Shown: positions 36,101 through 44,189 of the stretch, in pieces
Position numbering within the stretch: position 1 is the stretch's first letter
Layout: the number at the start of each line of letters is the position of its first letter
NCBI GenBank assembly: GCA_016933575.1
Contig: JAFGAR010000175.1
Location: 27,520-91,519, forward strand
Source of the DNA: Candidatus Thorarchaeota archaeon
Lineage (GTDB): Archaea > Asgardarchaeota > Thorarchaeia > Thorarchaeales > Thorarchaeaceae
Direction of reading: 5' to 3'
DNA length: 64,000 nt
Program-made: the position numbers and the translations under genes
Notes under the pieces: generated by a model
Told to the model about the DNA's origin: nothing
The model's database searches: none
Seen by the model: only the letters and a program-made list of their open reading frames with translations

Positions 36101-36764
36101 AACACGAAATGTAACAGCATGGCAACAACTTCGAGGAAGAGCCATGAGAGCCACGTCTACTTGGGATAAAAAGTGCTATGAGGCATTGATGCTTCTCGTA
36201 GGTTCAAGAATAGGAGATCTTGTTGAGCAAACTGGTGACTTCAGTAAAACCGGTGAAGATCAGAGTGTTCAAGAATACAAGCAATTGGACAAGGCTACTA
36301 TCAACCTATTCTTGCAGATTCATAACGAGGCTAGGCAAATAAGTGACTATAATCCAAAGTACAATCTGACAAGAAAAATCATACAAGGGGATCTAGAACA
36401 ATTTATGGATGTTGAACGAGAACAACTTGCTCTTGAAATGATGATTGTCCGGAACAAGGTGACGCATATTTATGAACTTGTCAAAGCATATGGAAGCTCA
36501 ATCCAAATAAGACAAAATAGGCAAACAAAGGTATGGAGCAGAATTGATTCGATTGCTACCAAACATTCCTCTCAGTATTCTGTCAATCCATTTACAGGTA
36601 AATATTGTTCAGGTGAAAGTCATGCACCTCTAGTTTATTGGAAAGACCCGAGGAAATATTCTCCAGAAGAATTGAGAGTATATTTAACATCAAAACTGAA
36701 AGGCTGCGATCCTAGAATTATACAAGGGTGGTTTGATGCGGTCATCTCAGGAAGAGGAAACTAG
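33156..36764 (+). CDS. Large SF2 helicase with long central insert, two-component associated
   Basis: A 1202-residue DEAD/DEAH-type protein. About 300 N-terminal helical residues precede the first RecA-like lobe: Q-like motif PRPYQRDAFTIF, motif I APTGSGKT (about 315-322), motif II LDEVHK (433-438) and motif III FTGTA (about 469). Roughly 430 residues of unrecognised helical sequence follow. The second lobe has VIIVSNWARTGWNVIRPDLL (motif V) and QLRGRAMR (motif VI, about 990). It should translocate on or remodel nucleic acid. The start is TTG with GGAGG 8 nt upstream. It sits between a receiver and a histidine kinase, is clearly A+T rich, and has no nuclease motif I can see. Confidence 0.82.
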   Translation: MEDEINESDTDLPIEGETIPLMEPVTRIHFGRDSLPIRSVQYWRAQSFASRLHRDFTESLKTGNITLMKRSFYALAEFYGLTLKLMRHSLLNGNSALMVSSLRSLIALNAPLHDMHNRAPNTIPFPLTLDETLLKSLISDLIIRAFKESDISLEESKIVEDVNQHIFVQQIASLVIKNQLLELVEKGHLMKTDTSYTRTKRPYVHSNLDDTSLQSFLGKNIYEKFQMGGFPGVSNIINRRKSFHKFFEKLTSFGDLIADMFISALISLLLSETMKSKLNAWSHFDLISSAIPRPYQRDAFTIFRGYGYQGQLIEAPTGSGKTLIGMMAIQDWMTSMSSGESILILVPTVNYEQQWIRELCYKFTGLNLPPDDVYAGTPIDYESTKKELDASPPILIMTYQSLAQLGSSKGKGGFDTNSIEKFLQGSNIRYVILDEVHKVVVNYDSVSTDITRLLLEWLHDGSIEGLIGFTGTAIAFRQRFQDLGLQLVYTLSSAELIAYGFVAPFAEFGLPFTHSNRERIILSLLDAYKSSIREFIDILGSVNLRTVFSQIPLEKKITIGRDILEVFSGRRDQEIALTERYHGWESGEVLNFYEWHLISIIQIAENLSDSDLLEKMIVGLPINEQHERKNRFTVMLGFLMKLRQELVSLLRSQDITYRLEMQDFGIKLDTESLYKIANSKRPKTKIRNRIRDLLSTTILGLYTSLSSYHYRMGEGLVESVNSIIKAERAVRKLNAVIVFGESKRIKWEEGLAFPGYAGVAGIFAQLLNQRGLYPMAVLSSEVYLRWTKKNQTPQRIADYIKKDIMKNELGNILFRLLTVGLDLSPENSNLFKESFDSILMKYANRLTSIGATRPAEFVREVLKPLQKTLPSIVERDDIPKLKSRLSLKNRHVQKWITDFYNYGIIAARFLKAPTAELYQASGKKMKFFVVKMPQGEMKQLMYDLASRIVDEEKLGINVIIVSNWARTGWNVIRPDLLIDTTATRNVTAWQQLRGRAMRATSTWDKKCYEALMLLVGSRIGDLVEQTGDFSKTGEDQSVQEYKQLDKATINLFLQIHNEARQISDYNPKYNLTRKIIQGDLEQFMDVEREQLALEMMIVRNKVTHIYELVKAYGSSIQIRQNRQTKVWSRIDSIATKHSSQYSVNPFTGKYCSGESHAPLVYWKDPRKYSPEELRVYLTSKLKGCDPRIIQGWFDAVISGRGN

Positions 36765-36805
36765 TATTTTGACATATTGTATCAGGTATAAGGAAGGGAA
36801 TATCT

Positions 36806-38350
36806 TTGACCGAGCTGCCAAGTGCTTTTAGAAAAGCAGAATGGGAAAAACTCATAGCATTAGTTTTAGAGATAAATGGTATTTTAATGACTGATTCAAA
36901 TGGGATTATTCTTTGGGTTAATGATGCCTTTACTCATATAACTGGTTACTCTCCCGAAGAAGCAATTGGAAAAAAAACCAATCTTCTGAAATCCGGATAT
37001 CATGATTCAAATTTTTACAGGATTCTTTGGGACACGATAACCTCAGGCGAAGTATGGTCTGGGGTAATAACAAATAGAAGAAAAGATGGAAGCTACTACA
37101 GGGAATTGATGTCAATAGCTCCATTGAAAATAGAAGATGGAAGTATTGCTCGTTACATTGCTATGAAAAAAGATGTAAGAGACTTTCATAATTTGAGTGA
37201 TGCTGAAAGACAACCCAGCGCAGTGATCGATAGGGTTGTGCCATTGATGACCGAGCTTAATGATGTCACTACTGCACTAGAACAAGCCAAAAGTGAAACG
37301 AATGCCATGCTCAACGCAACAAGTGAGGCAATAATGCTTCTCTCAATTGATGATAGGATGTTGTGGCTTAACAAGGCCTTTGGGAGATTCTTCTCATTAA
37401 TTACACAAGATGTAATTGATGATTTCTTTCACAACTTGAAATCCCATTGGGATAGAGTCTTCGAGGATTCATCGAAAATAATGCACATTGTTAATAGTGC
37501 AAAGGAAAATCAGGTTTCTGAGTATCGAGAAGCAGTTTCCCAAATTTGGCCACAGAAACGAGAGCTAGAAGTATACTCAGCACCTGTAAAAGATGCTAGC
37601 GGAAAATATTTGGGACAGCTCTTCGTGTTCCGTGATGTAACACGTGAGCGAGCGATAGAACGAATGAAATCGGAATTTGTATCTTTGGTATCTCACGAGT
37701 TCCGAACACCCTTAACGTCTATTTGTGGTTATACGGAAATGTTGTTAGAAGGAGATGCTGGAGAGCTCACTGATGAACAAACAGATTTTCTGAAAACTAT
37801 TCAAAGAAACGCAAACAATCTTGCTGATATTATAAACAGTCTTCTGGTTGTTTCTCGACTTGAGGCAGGCGCAATAAAACTAAACTTGGGTGAAATTGAG
37901 ATACATGATATTGTGGATAACACAATTGAATTATTACGACCTCATATTGTTGCCAAAAATTTGAAACTAAAGGTAAATGTTAATCCAGATTTACCAGTAG
38001 TGGAAGGTGATAGTCAATGGATTAATCAAGTCATCCTTAATCTTCTGTCAAACGCTTACAAATACACTCCCTCTGGTGGGACAATAACAATTTCAGCAAA
38101 AGCAAAAGATGATTTTCTCTATATCAAAATCACGGATTCAGGAATAGGAATGTCAACAGATGAACAAAAGAAATTATTTACGAAGTTCTTTCGAGCTGAA
38201 AATCCTGAAACCATTAAAGCAGGTGGGACAGGTTTGGGACTTTGGATCTCTCGTTCATTGGTTGAAATGCATGGGGGAGAGATTTTCGTAATCAGTAAAC
38301 CCAAAAAGGGTTCCATTCTCACGATTAAATTGCCAATCAAAAACAAATAA
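36806..38350 (+). CDS. PAS-domain sensor histidine kinase
   Basis: 514 residues, no membrane helix. PAS domain 1 (about 15-135; GIILWVNDAFTHITGYSPEE) has a PAC motif. PAS domain 2 is around 165-280 (DDRMLWLNKAFGRFF). The HisKA domain has the phospho-accepting His297 (SLVSHEFRTPLTSICGY), and the HATPase domain has the N box (NLLSNAYKYTP), G1 (DSGIGMS), F box and G2 (GGTGLGLWIS). It senses a cytosolic signal and probably phosphorylates the membrane-anchored receiver of the same operon. Start TTG 36806, 41 nt after the helicase stop. Confidence 0.88.
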   Translation: MTELPSAFRKAEWEKLIALVLEINGILMTDSNGIILWVNDAFTHITGYSPEEAIGKKTNLLKSGYHDSNFYRILWDTITSGEVWSGVITNRRKDGSYYRELMSIAPLKIEDGSIARYIAMKKDVRDFHNLSDAERQPSAVIDRVVPLMTELNDVTTALEQAKSETNAMLNATSEAIMLLSIDDRMLWLNKAFGRFFSLITQDVIDDFFHNLKSHWDRVFEDSSKIMHIVNSAKENQVSEYREAVSQIWPQKRELEVYSAPVKDASGKYLGQLFVFRDVTRERAIERMKSEFVSLVSHEFRTPLTSICGYTEMLLEGDAGELTDEQTDFLKTIQRNANNLADIINSLLVVSRLEAGAIKLNLGEIEIHDIVDNTIELLRPHIVAKNLKLKVNVNPDLPVVEGDSQWINQVILNLLSNAYKYTPSGGTITISAKAKDDFLYIKITDSGIGMSTDEQKKLFTKFFRAENPETIKAGGTGLGLWISRSLVEMHGGEIFVISKPKKGSILTIKLPIKNK

Positions 38351-38633
38351 TCTTGATATCGTTATTCAGATGTGAGCGATATTCGAACCTATAATATGTT
38401 CATCTACAATTTTGAATTCACATGTCACATCAATCTGTGTTGGCTTAATGAGGTTCATCAATATCGTCACAAAGTGGTATCAATTGAATGTTATTGATCG
38501 TGAACAAGTTATCTGAGAAACTAGACCTATGTTCAGTAAAATTCGAAAATTCAAGATTCGAATGACTTCACATGCACGAACATGAATTTGACAAGTGAAT
38601 CTTGTGAACAATAAAGATCGCATTGAAGAGTAT

Positions 38634-39116
38634 CTATGAGTTCTCACCAAAGAACATCAAATAATCTGTTCCAGGAACATCATAACCAAGATTGCTAAGG
38701 ACCATTGCTAATTGTCCCCGGTGATGGGTTGTATGAAGCAAGTAATGGAGATAGAAATCAAAGACATCTATCTCAAAGGGTTCTTCGTTGATGTGCGTCA
38801 CAGAGAGTTTTCCCTGAGGGATCTCTTCGATAACTTGACTTAGCAGATTATCGAGCACTTCCCATCGTTTCAATAATTCTTGTCTTGGAAATCTCTTCAC
38901 TCTATCAAAGACAGATGCATCTTTCTCACCATCAATATAAAAGAAACAGGTCTCCAATGCCAGTACAATATGCTGGACCAACTCCTTAGGACTCTTTCCT
39001 GCAACCTGTTTTACAAAGGTATCTACATCGAGCTCCTTGAGAAGCTCTCTCATCTTCCAACCAGCCCAAATATGATAGTCAGCTAAGTACTTGAAGACCA
39101 ATTGAATCTCCCTCAA
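38634..39116 (-). CDS. DinB/YfiT-like metal-binding four-helix protein
   Basis: 160 residues with the DinB-like fold. Metal ligands are His49 (ELVQHIVLALE) and His128/His132 (LLHTTHHRGQL). Family members include thiol-dependent S-transferases and stress proteins; the substrate here is unknown. Its last 52 nt before the stop region are repeated at 32140. It is the first feature to the right of the receiver-helicase-kinase cassette and points toward it. Confidence 0.8.
   Translation of the reverse strand: MREIQLVFKYLADYHIWAGWKMRELLKELDVDTFVKQVAGKSPKELVQHIVLALETCFFYIDGEKDASVFDRVKRFPRQELLKRWEVLDNLLSQVIEEIPQGKLSVTHINEEPFEIDVFDFYLHYLLHTTHHRGQLAMVLSNLGYDVPGTDYLMFFGENS
38641..38692. repeat. Direct repeat, right copy (3' end of intact dinB-like gene)
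   Basis: Partner of the repeat at 32140-32191, lying inside the last codons of the intact DinB-like gene. 46 of 52 positions agree by hand alignment. Confidence 0.7.
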
Positions 39117-39136
39117 GAATTCTTAGGATTCCTACC

Positions 39137-39313
39137 GTATTAGTTTACCGAGAGAGTTCAAACGTCTTTTCAGCTGACACAATTGACCCGCTTAGCCATC
39201 TCAGAAGCTCGGACAACTCAGGTACTCTACTCATCATAATTATAGTTGGAGGAGCTGGAGTCGCTGTGATAGGGATTCTCATTGTAATTAGAAAGATGAG
39301 AGGATACAAATAG
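39137..39313 (+). pseudogene. Relic C-terminus of a membrane-anchored secreted protein
   Basis: The plus strand reads, without any start codon, into GTLLIIIIVGGAGVAVIGIL then IVIRKMRGYK and a stop at 39311-39313. This is a single membrane helix with a basic tail, the ending used by the large secreted proteins of this genome, preceded by a polar stretch (ADTIDPLSHLRSSDNS). The frame is closed about 40 bp upstream, inside the DinB-like gene on the other strand. A perfect hairpin with T-tract follows, so the 3' end of a gene with its terminator remains while the rest is gone. Confidence 0.55.
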
Positions 39314-39327
39314 AACATGATAGGAAT

Positions 39328-39370
39328 TGCTTCTTACGGTGAAATCTCGTAAGAAGCAGAATTCTTTTTT
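39328..39370 (+). terminator. Terminator behind the relic membrane-anchor gene
   Basis: Perfect 10-bp stem GCTTCTTACG (39329-39338) and CGTAAGAAGC (39348-39357), extendable by one pair, with a 9-nt loop. It is followed by AGAATTCTTTTTT. The T-tract is on the plus strand, so it served the relic gene; it may also separate the convergent phosphofructokinase gene. Confidence 0.7.
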
Positions 39371-39386
39371 CTAGAATATGATTGAT

Positions 39387-40352
39387 TCAGCTTGAAAGTT
39401 CACTTAACAAACCGAGTAACCATTGGTCAAGAGGCTTTTTCTTTGTCCAGGTCTCCTCGAAGGGAGTCATCACAAGTTCTCCATTGACTTCACCCACGAG
39501 GCCACCACTCTGACCGCTGAGTAGGCACTCAATTGAAAAGGCTCCAAGCTTCGTGGCAAGTAGACGATCGAAGTGAGTAGGATTCCCTCCTCTCTGTATG
39601 TAACCAAGAACTGATACCCTGCATTTTTCACCAATTCTCACGGATAGTGCCTTACCTATAGTATCAGCATTTCCTAATTCATCACCTTCAGCAACCACAA
39701 CCAAAACACTGGATTTCGCGCGTTCTTTGGCTTTCATGACTGTCTGAGCAAGCTCCTCAATCGTCGTTCTTGTTTCAGGCATTAGGATTGCAGATGCGCC
39801 TGTTGCAACACCAACATGAAATGCGATAAATCCCGCATGTCGACCCATTACTTCGACGAGAAAAGTACGTGAGAATGCTTCAGCAGTATCTCGTATCTTA
39901 TCAAGTGCCTCCAGTGCATTATTTACTGCAGTATCAAAACCAATGGTGTAATCGGTACCATAGAGGTCATTATCAATTGTACCGGGAAGTCCTATCAATT
40001 TACCATTCCAGTGTTGACTGAGTGCGGCCAATCCTCTCATGGTACCGTCTCCACCTATTGCGATCAAAGCATCAAAACCACGATCTGTTAGAATCTTTGC
40101 AGCCTTCTTCTGTCCTGTCTCGGTCTTGAATTCCTCGGATCTACCTGTAGTCAGGAATGTGCCACCTCTATGTAGAATTCTCGATACTGATCGAGAGTTC
40201 AATTCATGTATTTGTTGGTCGAGGATTCCTTGGAATCCACCAAATACTCCATAGACCTCGCAATTTCGGTGAATTCCAACACGAGTTATCGCACGAATAG
40301 CGGCATTCATTGCTGGTGCATCGCCACCACTCGTAAGAACTGCAATTTTCAT
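39387..40352 (-). CDS. pfkA: ATP-type 6-phosphofructokinase
   Basis: 321 residues, full length for the bacterial-type family. It should phosphorylate fructose 6-phosphate in glycolysis. Visible motifs: LTSGGDAPAMNAAIRA, GGTFLTTGRSEEF, GGDGTMRG, catalytic PGTIDNDLYGTDYTIGFDTA, VEVMGRHAGF and LGYIQRGGNPTHFDR. Gly in GGDGT and in PGTIDND is the ATP form; the pyrophosphate enzymes have Asp and Lys there. Most archaea use ADP-dependent or unrelated kinases, so this gene is a sign of a bacterial-like glycolytic step. ATG 40352 starts exactly at the first strand. Confidence 0.9.
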   Translation of the reverse strand: MKIAVLTSGGDAPAMNAAIRAITRVGIHRNCEVYGVFGGFQGILDQQIHELNSRSVSRILHRGGTFLTTGRSEEFKTETGQKKAAKILTDRGFDALIAIGGDGTMRGLAALSQHWNGKLIGLPGTIDNDLYGTDYTIGFDTAVNNALEALDKIRDTAEAFSRTFLVEVMGRHAGFIAFHVGVATGASAILMPETRTTIEELAQTVMKAKERAKSSVLVVVAEGDELGNADTIGKALSVRIGEKCRVSVLGYIQRGGNPTHFDRLLATKLGAFSIECLLSGQSGGLVGEVNGELVMTPFEETWTKKKPLDQWLLGLLSELSS

Positions 40353-40421
40353 GAGAACTACAAAACACCTTCAGATAAATAAGTACAACCTATGCAAGAT
40401 ATATGAGCGGAGATACCGAGG

Positions 40422-41057
40422 ATGGGACCAAAGAGAACTCATGGAAAAAGTCCTGATGAACACAGTAGAATTGTCAGAGATGGTTACGATAAGATTGCAC
40501 ATCAATATATGCAGGAGAGAGAGCAATACTGCAATGACAAAGAGATTCAGGAGTTTATCAACCGATTACATGAAAAAGCAAGAGTATTGGACATTGGTTG
40601 TGGAGGCGGAGTTCCTGTTCTTAAGATGATGCTTGAAAATGGATTCATTGCAACAGGTATTGACTTCTCAAAAACGATGTTAGAAATTGCTAAGAAGAAT
40701 GTTCCTGATGCACATTTGATTCATGGAGATGTTACGAAGGCAGATTTCGAATCGAATTTTTTTGATGGCATTATCTCTACCTATGCCATCATTCACATTC
40801 ACAAGAGTCTGCATCCTGTAATATACGCACAAATCTACAAATGGTTAAAACCAGGTGGAGTGATGCTTATGGGAACATCGTGGTCAGATTGGGAAGAGAT
40901 TGCGGAATATATGGGAGTTGACATGGCTTGGAGTCATCCAGCTCCTGATACTAGTCTTCAAATGGTTAAGAACGCAGGATTTGAAGTCATCTTTGACCGT
41001 CTTGTTCCAACAGGAAATAATGAAACCGTTTATTGGATTTTAGCGAGAAAGAATTAG
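40422..41057 (+). CDS. Class I SAM-dependent methyltransferase
   Basis: A 211-residue protein. SAM motif I is VLDIGCGGGVPVLKMM, the acidic strand end is ATGIDFSKTMLEIAKKN, motif II is FDGIISTYAIIHI and WLKPGGVMLMGT is the post-motif III strand. The C-terminal half (...WEEIAEYMGVDMAWSHPAPD) is typical of small-molecule methyltransferases of the Methyltransf_11/25 group. Substrate unknown. It is divergent from pfkA and overlaps the stop of the convergent CorA gene by 4 nt. Confidence 0.85.
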   Translation: MGPKRTHGKSPDEHSRIVRDGYDKIAHQYMQEREQYCNDKEIQEFINRLHEKARVLDIGCGGGVPVLKMMLENGFIATGIDFSKTMLEIAKKNVPDAHLIHGDVTKADFESNFFDGIISTYAIIHIHKSLHPVIYAQIYKWLKPGGVMLMGTSWSDWEEIAEYMGVDMAWSHPAPDTSLQMVKNAGFEVIFDRLVPTGNNETVYWILARKN

Positions 41058-42010
41058 ACCAGGTTCTTCTTTCTGAGAATAAATAGAAGTGGGAGTGTTA
41101 TCGAGAAACTTGTTAACATCACAATGGGAAAGGCAAACGGATCTGATTGGAATGGAAGACCTACATTCATACCATAAATACTGGCAATCAAAGTAGGCAC
41201 ACTTACAAGTAATGAAATAGATGTGAGTGTCTTAATGACCTTATTCAAGTTGTGACTCACTATACTATCGTAGGAATTCATGGCATTCGCAATTAGCTCT
41301 CGATAGATTGCACTTAGTTCCACTTGCTGCTGAAGGTCTACCTCTAGTTCTTCCAAGCGATCAACATCAAGAATCATACGACCAAGAACGTGATGCCGTT
41401 CAAGCCTGCGCAAGACTTTCATGTTGGCTTTTAGTGCAGTTTCAATAAAAATAGCATCTCGGGAGAGTTGGAAAAACCATTCAAGTTGAGAGGGATATAT
41501 ATCACTCATGATTACATCTTCAGTTTCGTTAATGGTCGCTTCAATAAAATCAAGGGTCGTTTCGAAAGAGTGAATGACAATCTCCAACCATCTGTATATG
41601 ATGTCAGAAGCTGTTGTGCTATAATGTACCCTCTGACGAAGTCTGTTCTTTCTCAGAGGCACTGTATCATTCTGGATGACAATAATGTCTTTACCATTAG
41701 TGAAGATACCAATGGGATTGGTGGAATATTCACGTTTCTCTTCTCGAAGATTGACAGGAACTCTTAGCACAATCATTGTATAGGTGTCTTCCATCTGGAG
41801 ACGGGGGCGTTCATCAAGATCCTGAACATCTTGGAGGTCATCCAAATCTATCTCAAAACGTTGCGAAATCTTTGCTAAATCATCCGGGCGTATACCGATA
41901 ATTTCTATGAGTAATGGGACATCTGGTGCTTCATCTAAACTGACGTACTTCAACCCACTCTCCAATGCCATTATGGAGATACTTCCATTCTCTGGATTGT
42001 CCATGCTCAT
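41054..42010 (-). CDS. CorA-like divalent cation transporter
   Basis: About 318 residues. An N-terminal alpha/beta cytosolic domain (VSLDEAPDVPLLIEI...) is followed by a long helix, two C-terminal membrane helices and the diagnostic YGMNVGLPF motif between them. The family forms pentamers that import magnesium, cobalt or, in some branches, export zinc. The tail RKKNLV is basic as expected. ATG 42010 is chosen because GAGGTG lies 6 nt before it; the GTG at 42019 overlaps that site. Confidence 0.87.
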   Translation of the reverse strand: MSMDNPENGSISIMALESGLKYVSLDEAPDVPLLIEIIGIRPDDLAKISQRFEIDLDDLQDVQDLDERPRLQMEDTYTMIVLRVPVNLREEKREYSTNPIGIFTNGKDIIVIQNDTVPLRKNRLRQRVHYSTTASDIIYRWLEIVIHSFETTLDFIEATINETEDVIMSDIYPSQLEWFFQLSRDAIFIETALKANMKVLRRLERHHVLGRMILDVDRLEELEVDLQQQVELSAIYRELIANAMNSYDSIVSHNLNKVIKTLTSISLLVSVPTLIASIYGMNVGLPFQSDPFAFPIVMLTSFSITLPLLFILRKKNLV

Positions 42011-42188
42011 ATGATCCACCTCGTGATAGCGGATGACTTTTGTACATCGGTTTTTGCCTGCCTGGAAGTTGGTTCTCGAATGAGAGCCTGATATACAGTC
42101 GGGCTGTAAGAGCCAAAAGGCTATTATTAGAAATGACTGTCGGTCTTATAGGGTTTTGTAATAGCGACAAGTTTTGAGGACAACTAAG

Positions 42189-44123
42189 CTATGATTTGAG
42201 ATATCGCTTGAAAAAGTCAACAATACGATTGTAGACTTCGACTTTATTCTCATACTTGAGAACATCATGACCTTCATCTTCAAACATAAGATATTCCACA
42301 TGTTTGCCAGATGCATTGAGTCTATCAACGATATCTTTGGATTCACTTTCAACCACTCTTGGATCATTCTTTCCTTGGACCACTAAAAGAGGCGCGCTGA
42401 GTTGGTTCATGTATGTACTTGGTGAGCGCTCTTTTAGAAAATCAGCATCTTTCTCTGGATGTCCAATTGAGAGATAAAAGTATGCAGCCCAAGACTCTGG
42501 AAGTCGTTCTACAAATGTGATTAGATTGTAAGGACCGAACATATCACATGCTGCCTGCCATAACTCAGGGTGTCGTGTAGCGAGGATAAGGGTCATGTAT
42601 CCACCATACGACCTTCCCACAACAGCACGACGAGAAGAATCGATTCGGGTGTCTTTCTCTAGGAATTTAAGTCCCTCAACATGGTCTAATCGGTCATTGC
42701 CGCCCCAGTCATGGTCTACATGTTTCATATACTCGAAACCATACCCAGTGCTTCCTCGTACATTCGGTACAAACACAGCAAATCCATTCATTGTTAATAG
42801 TTGAATAAGCGGCATACTAAACCACGTAAAATCTGGGCGTTCCTGACCTTGAGGACCTCCATGCACATACAATACAAGAGGTCGAGGACCTTGATAGTTC
42901 AACTTCGAAGAAGGCAGGTACAACCGTGCAGAAATACGTAATCCATCGAAGGTCTTGTAACTTGCATCTTCTCCAGGAGAGAAGATGTCTTCAGAAATCC
43001 CTAATACTCGCTCGTAGGATAATTGGGTATATTCTGGTTTTTTCTTTGAACTATTCATAAGATAAAGTTGAGATGGTTTAGTGGCACTTGTGAATGAAAT
43101 AACATACTCTGAAGGGAATCTGGAATTATAGTCTTGAATCTGGTCCCATCCAATGCCTAACTCTATACCTCCATCTAAAGGATGTTGACCAACAACTGCT
43201 TGAATTACATTCATTTGCACTTTCTTGATATCGAATTCGACTTCATAGTTCCATGAGCAACCATCGATATTATACCCAATCATGAATCTGTTACCATCAA
43301 TGTGTTCGAATGTATCGAGTTCACCAGCGCCTTTATGCATAAGATTGGCAACTTGTACTTCATGGAAATCCAACGGAGAGTCTAGGTCAATCAAAGCAAA
43401 TCCTCCAAGATCATCGAAGATAGTTGTGTAGAGTAGAATCTTATTTCCAAACCAATGCACAGGAAAAACATTATAGACAACAGTTTCTTCGTTAGAATCA
43501 CGTTCATCCAAAGGAGTACCGATGATTTTCTTCAGACCCTGTTTTCCTTCTTCCCATAAGCGAATCACGAAGTCTCCAGATATGTAGCTCTCAGAAAGGA
43601 ATATCCTTGAGTGATTACCCTCAGGGGTTGGAATAAAACCATGTTCACTTACACCTAATTCAGTCTCTTCCATTGTTTCTAAATTGACGCGGATTGAATA
43701 CTGCAGAGACCTATCTTTCACAGTTCGATCATCCCTTCGAAAATAGGTAATGTTCTTCTTGATGTCAACATGGGCACAGATCACCTGTTGTCCAGCATAT
43801 CTATCGCCAAATATCGATTCGGGAATGCCACCTTCTAAGGGAATAAAGCTTGGTTGGTAGAGCTCGTTTCCGTTCTCGTCAATCATCACGAGAACTTTCC
43901 CTAATTTCGGAAATACAACAAAGAGATGTCCCGCCATGAGATGGGGATTCTGTAAGGCTAGACCAGCAGGTAGTAAACGTTCTGGAAAGCTACCTATCTT
44001 TTTCATCCTATACAGACTCATCATCCCACTCATGTCACTGACGAAATAGATGTAGTCTTCTGCAAGTTGGGGGGAAACAAGTTGTCGTGCTGAAAGTATT
44101 GATTCAACTGGATACGACTTCAT
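42189..44123 (-). CDS. S9 family prolyl oligopeptidase-like serine peptidase
   Basis: 644 residues, no signal peptide. The N-terminal 370 residues form a beta-propeller (repeated YFRRDDRT, RLWEEGKQG type strands) that screens substrates. The C-terminal alpha/beta hydrolase has the oxyanion region YVHGGPQGQERPDF, nucleophile near Ser505 (GRSYGGYMTL), Asp587 (GKNDPRV) and His619 (DEGHDVL). Expected activity is cleavage of small peptides or acyl-peptides in the cytosol. It ends in a 170-bp gap before the CorA gene. Confidence 0.87.
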   Translation of the reverse strand: MKSYPVESILSARQLVSPQLAEDYIYFVSDMSGMMSLYRMKKIGSFPERLLPAGLALQNPHLMAGHLFVVFPKLGKVLVMIDENGNELYQPSFIPLEGGIPESIFGDRYAGQQVICAHVDIKKNITYFRRDDRTVKDRSLQYSIRVNLETMEETELGVSEHGFIPTPEGNHSRIFLSESYISGDFVIRLWEEGKQGLKKIIGTPLDERDSNEETVVYNVFPVHWFGNKILLYTTIFDDLGGFALIDLDSPLDFHEVQVANLMHKGAGELDTFEHIDGNRFMIGYNIDGCSWNYEVEFDIKKVQMNVIQAVVGQHPLDGGIELGIGWDQIQDYNSRFPSEYVISFTSATKPSQLYLMNSSKKKPEYTQLSYERVLGISEDIFSPGEDASYKTFDGLRISARLYLPSSKLNYQGPRPLVLYVHGGPQGQERPDFTWFSMPLIQLLTMNGFAVFVPNVRGSTGYGFEYMKHVDHDWGGNDRLDHVEGLKFLEKDTRIDSSRRAVVGRSYGGYMTLILATRHPELWQAACDMFGPYNLITFVERLPESWAAYFYLSIGHPEKDADFLKERSPSTYMNQLSAPLLVVQGKNDPRVVESESKDIVDRLNASGKHVEYLMFEDEGHDVLKYENKVEVYNRIVDFFKRYLKS

Positions 44124-44189
44124 GAAAATCGATTTTTGTGATGGAATAATTGCATATGTGTCTGTTGAAACGTACTCATGGAGGGATTT

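Noticed and set aside
38351..38633. A possible tRNA-like TTCGAA sequence in the gap after the histidine kinase
   Set aside because: No acceptor, D or anticodon stems could be paired around it. The gap contains nothing else I can support.
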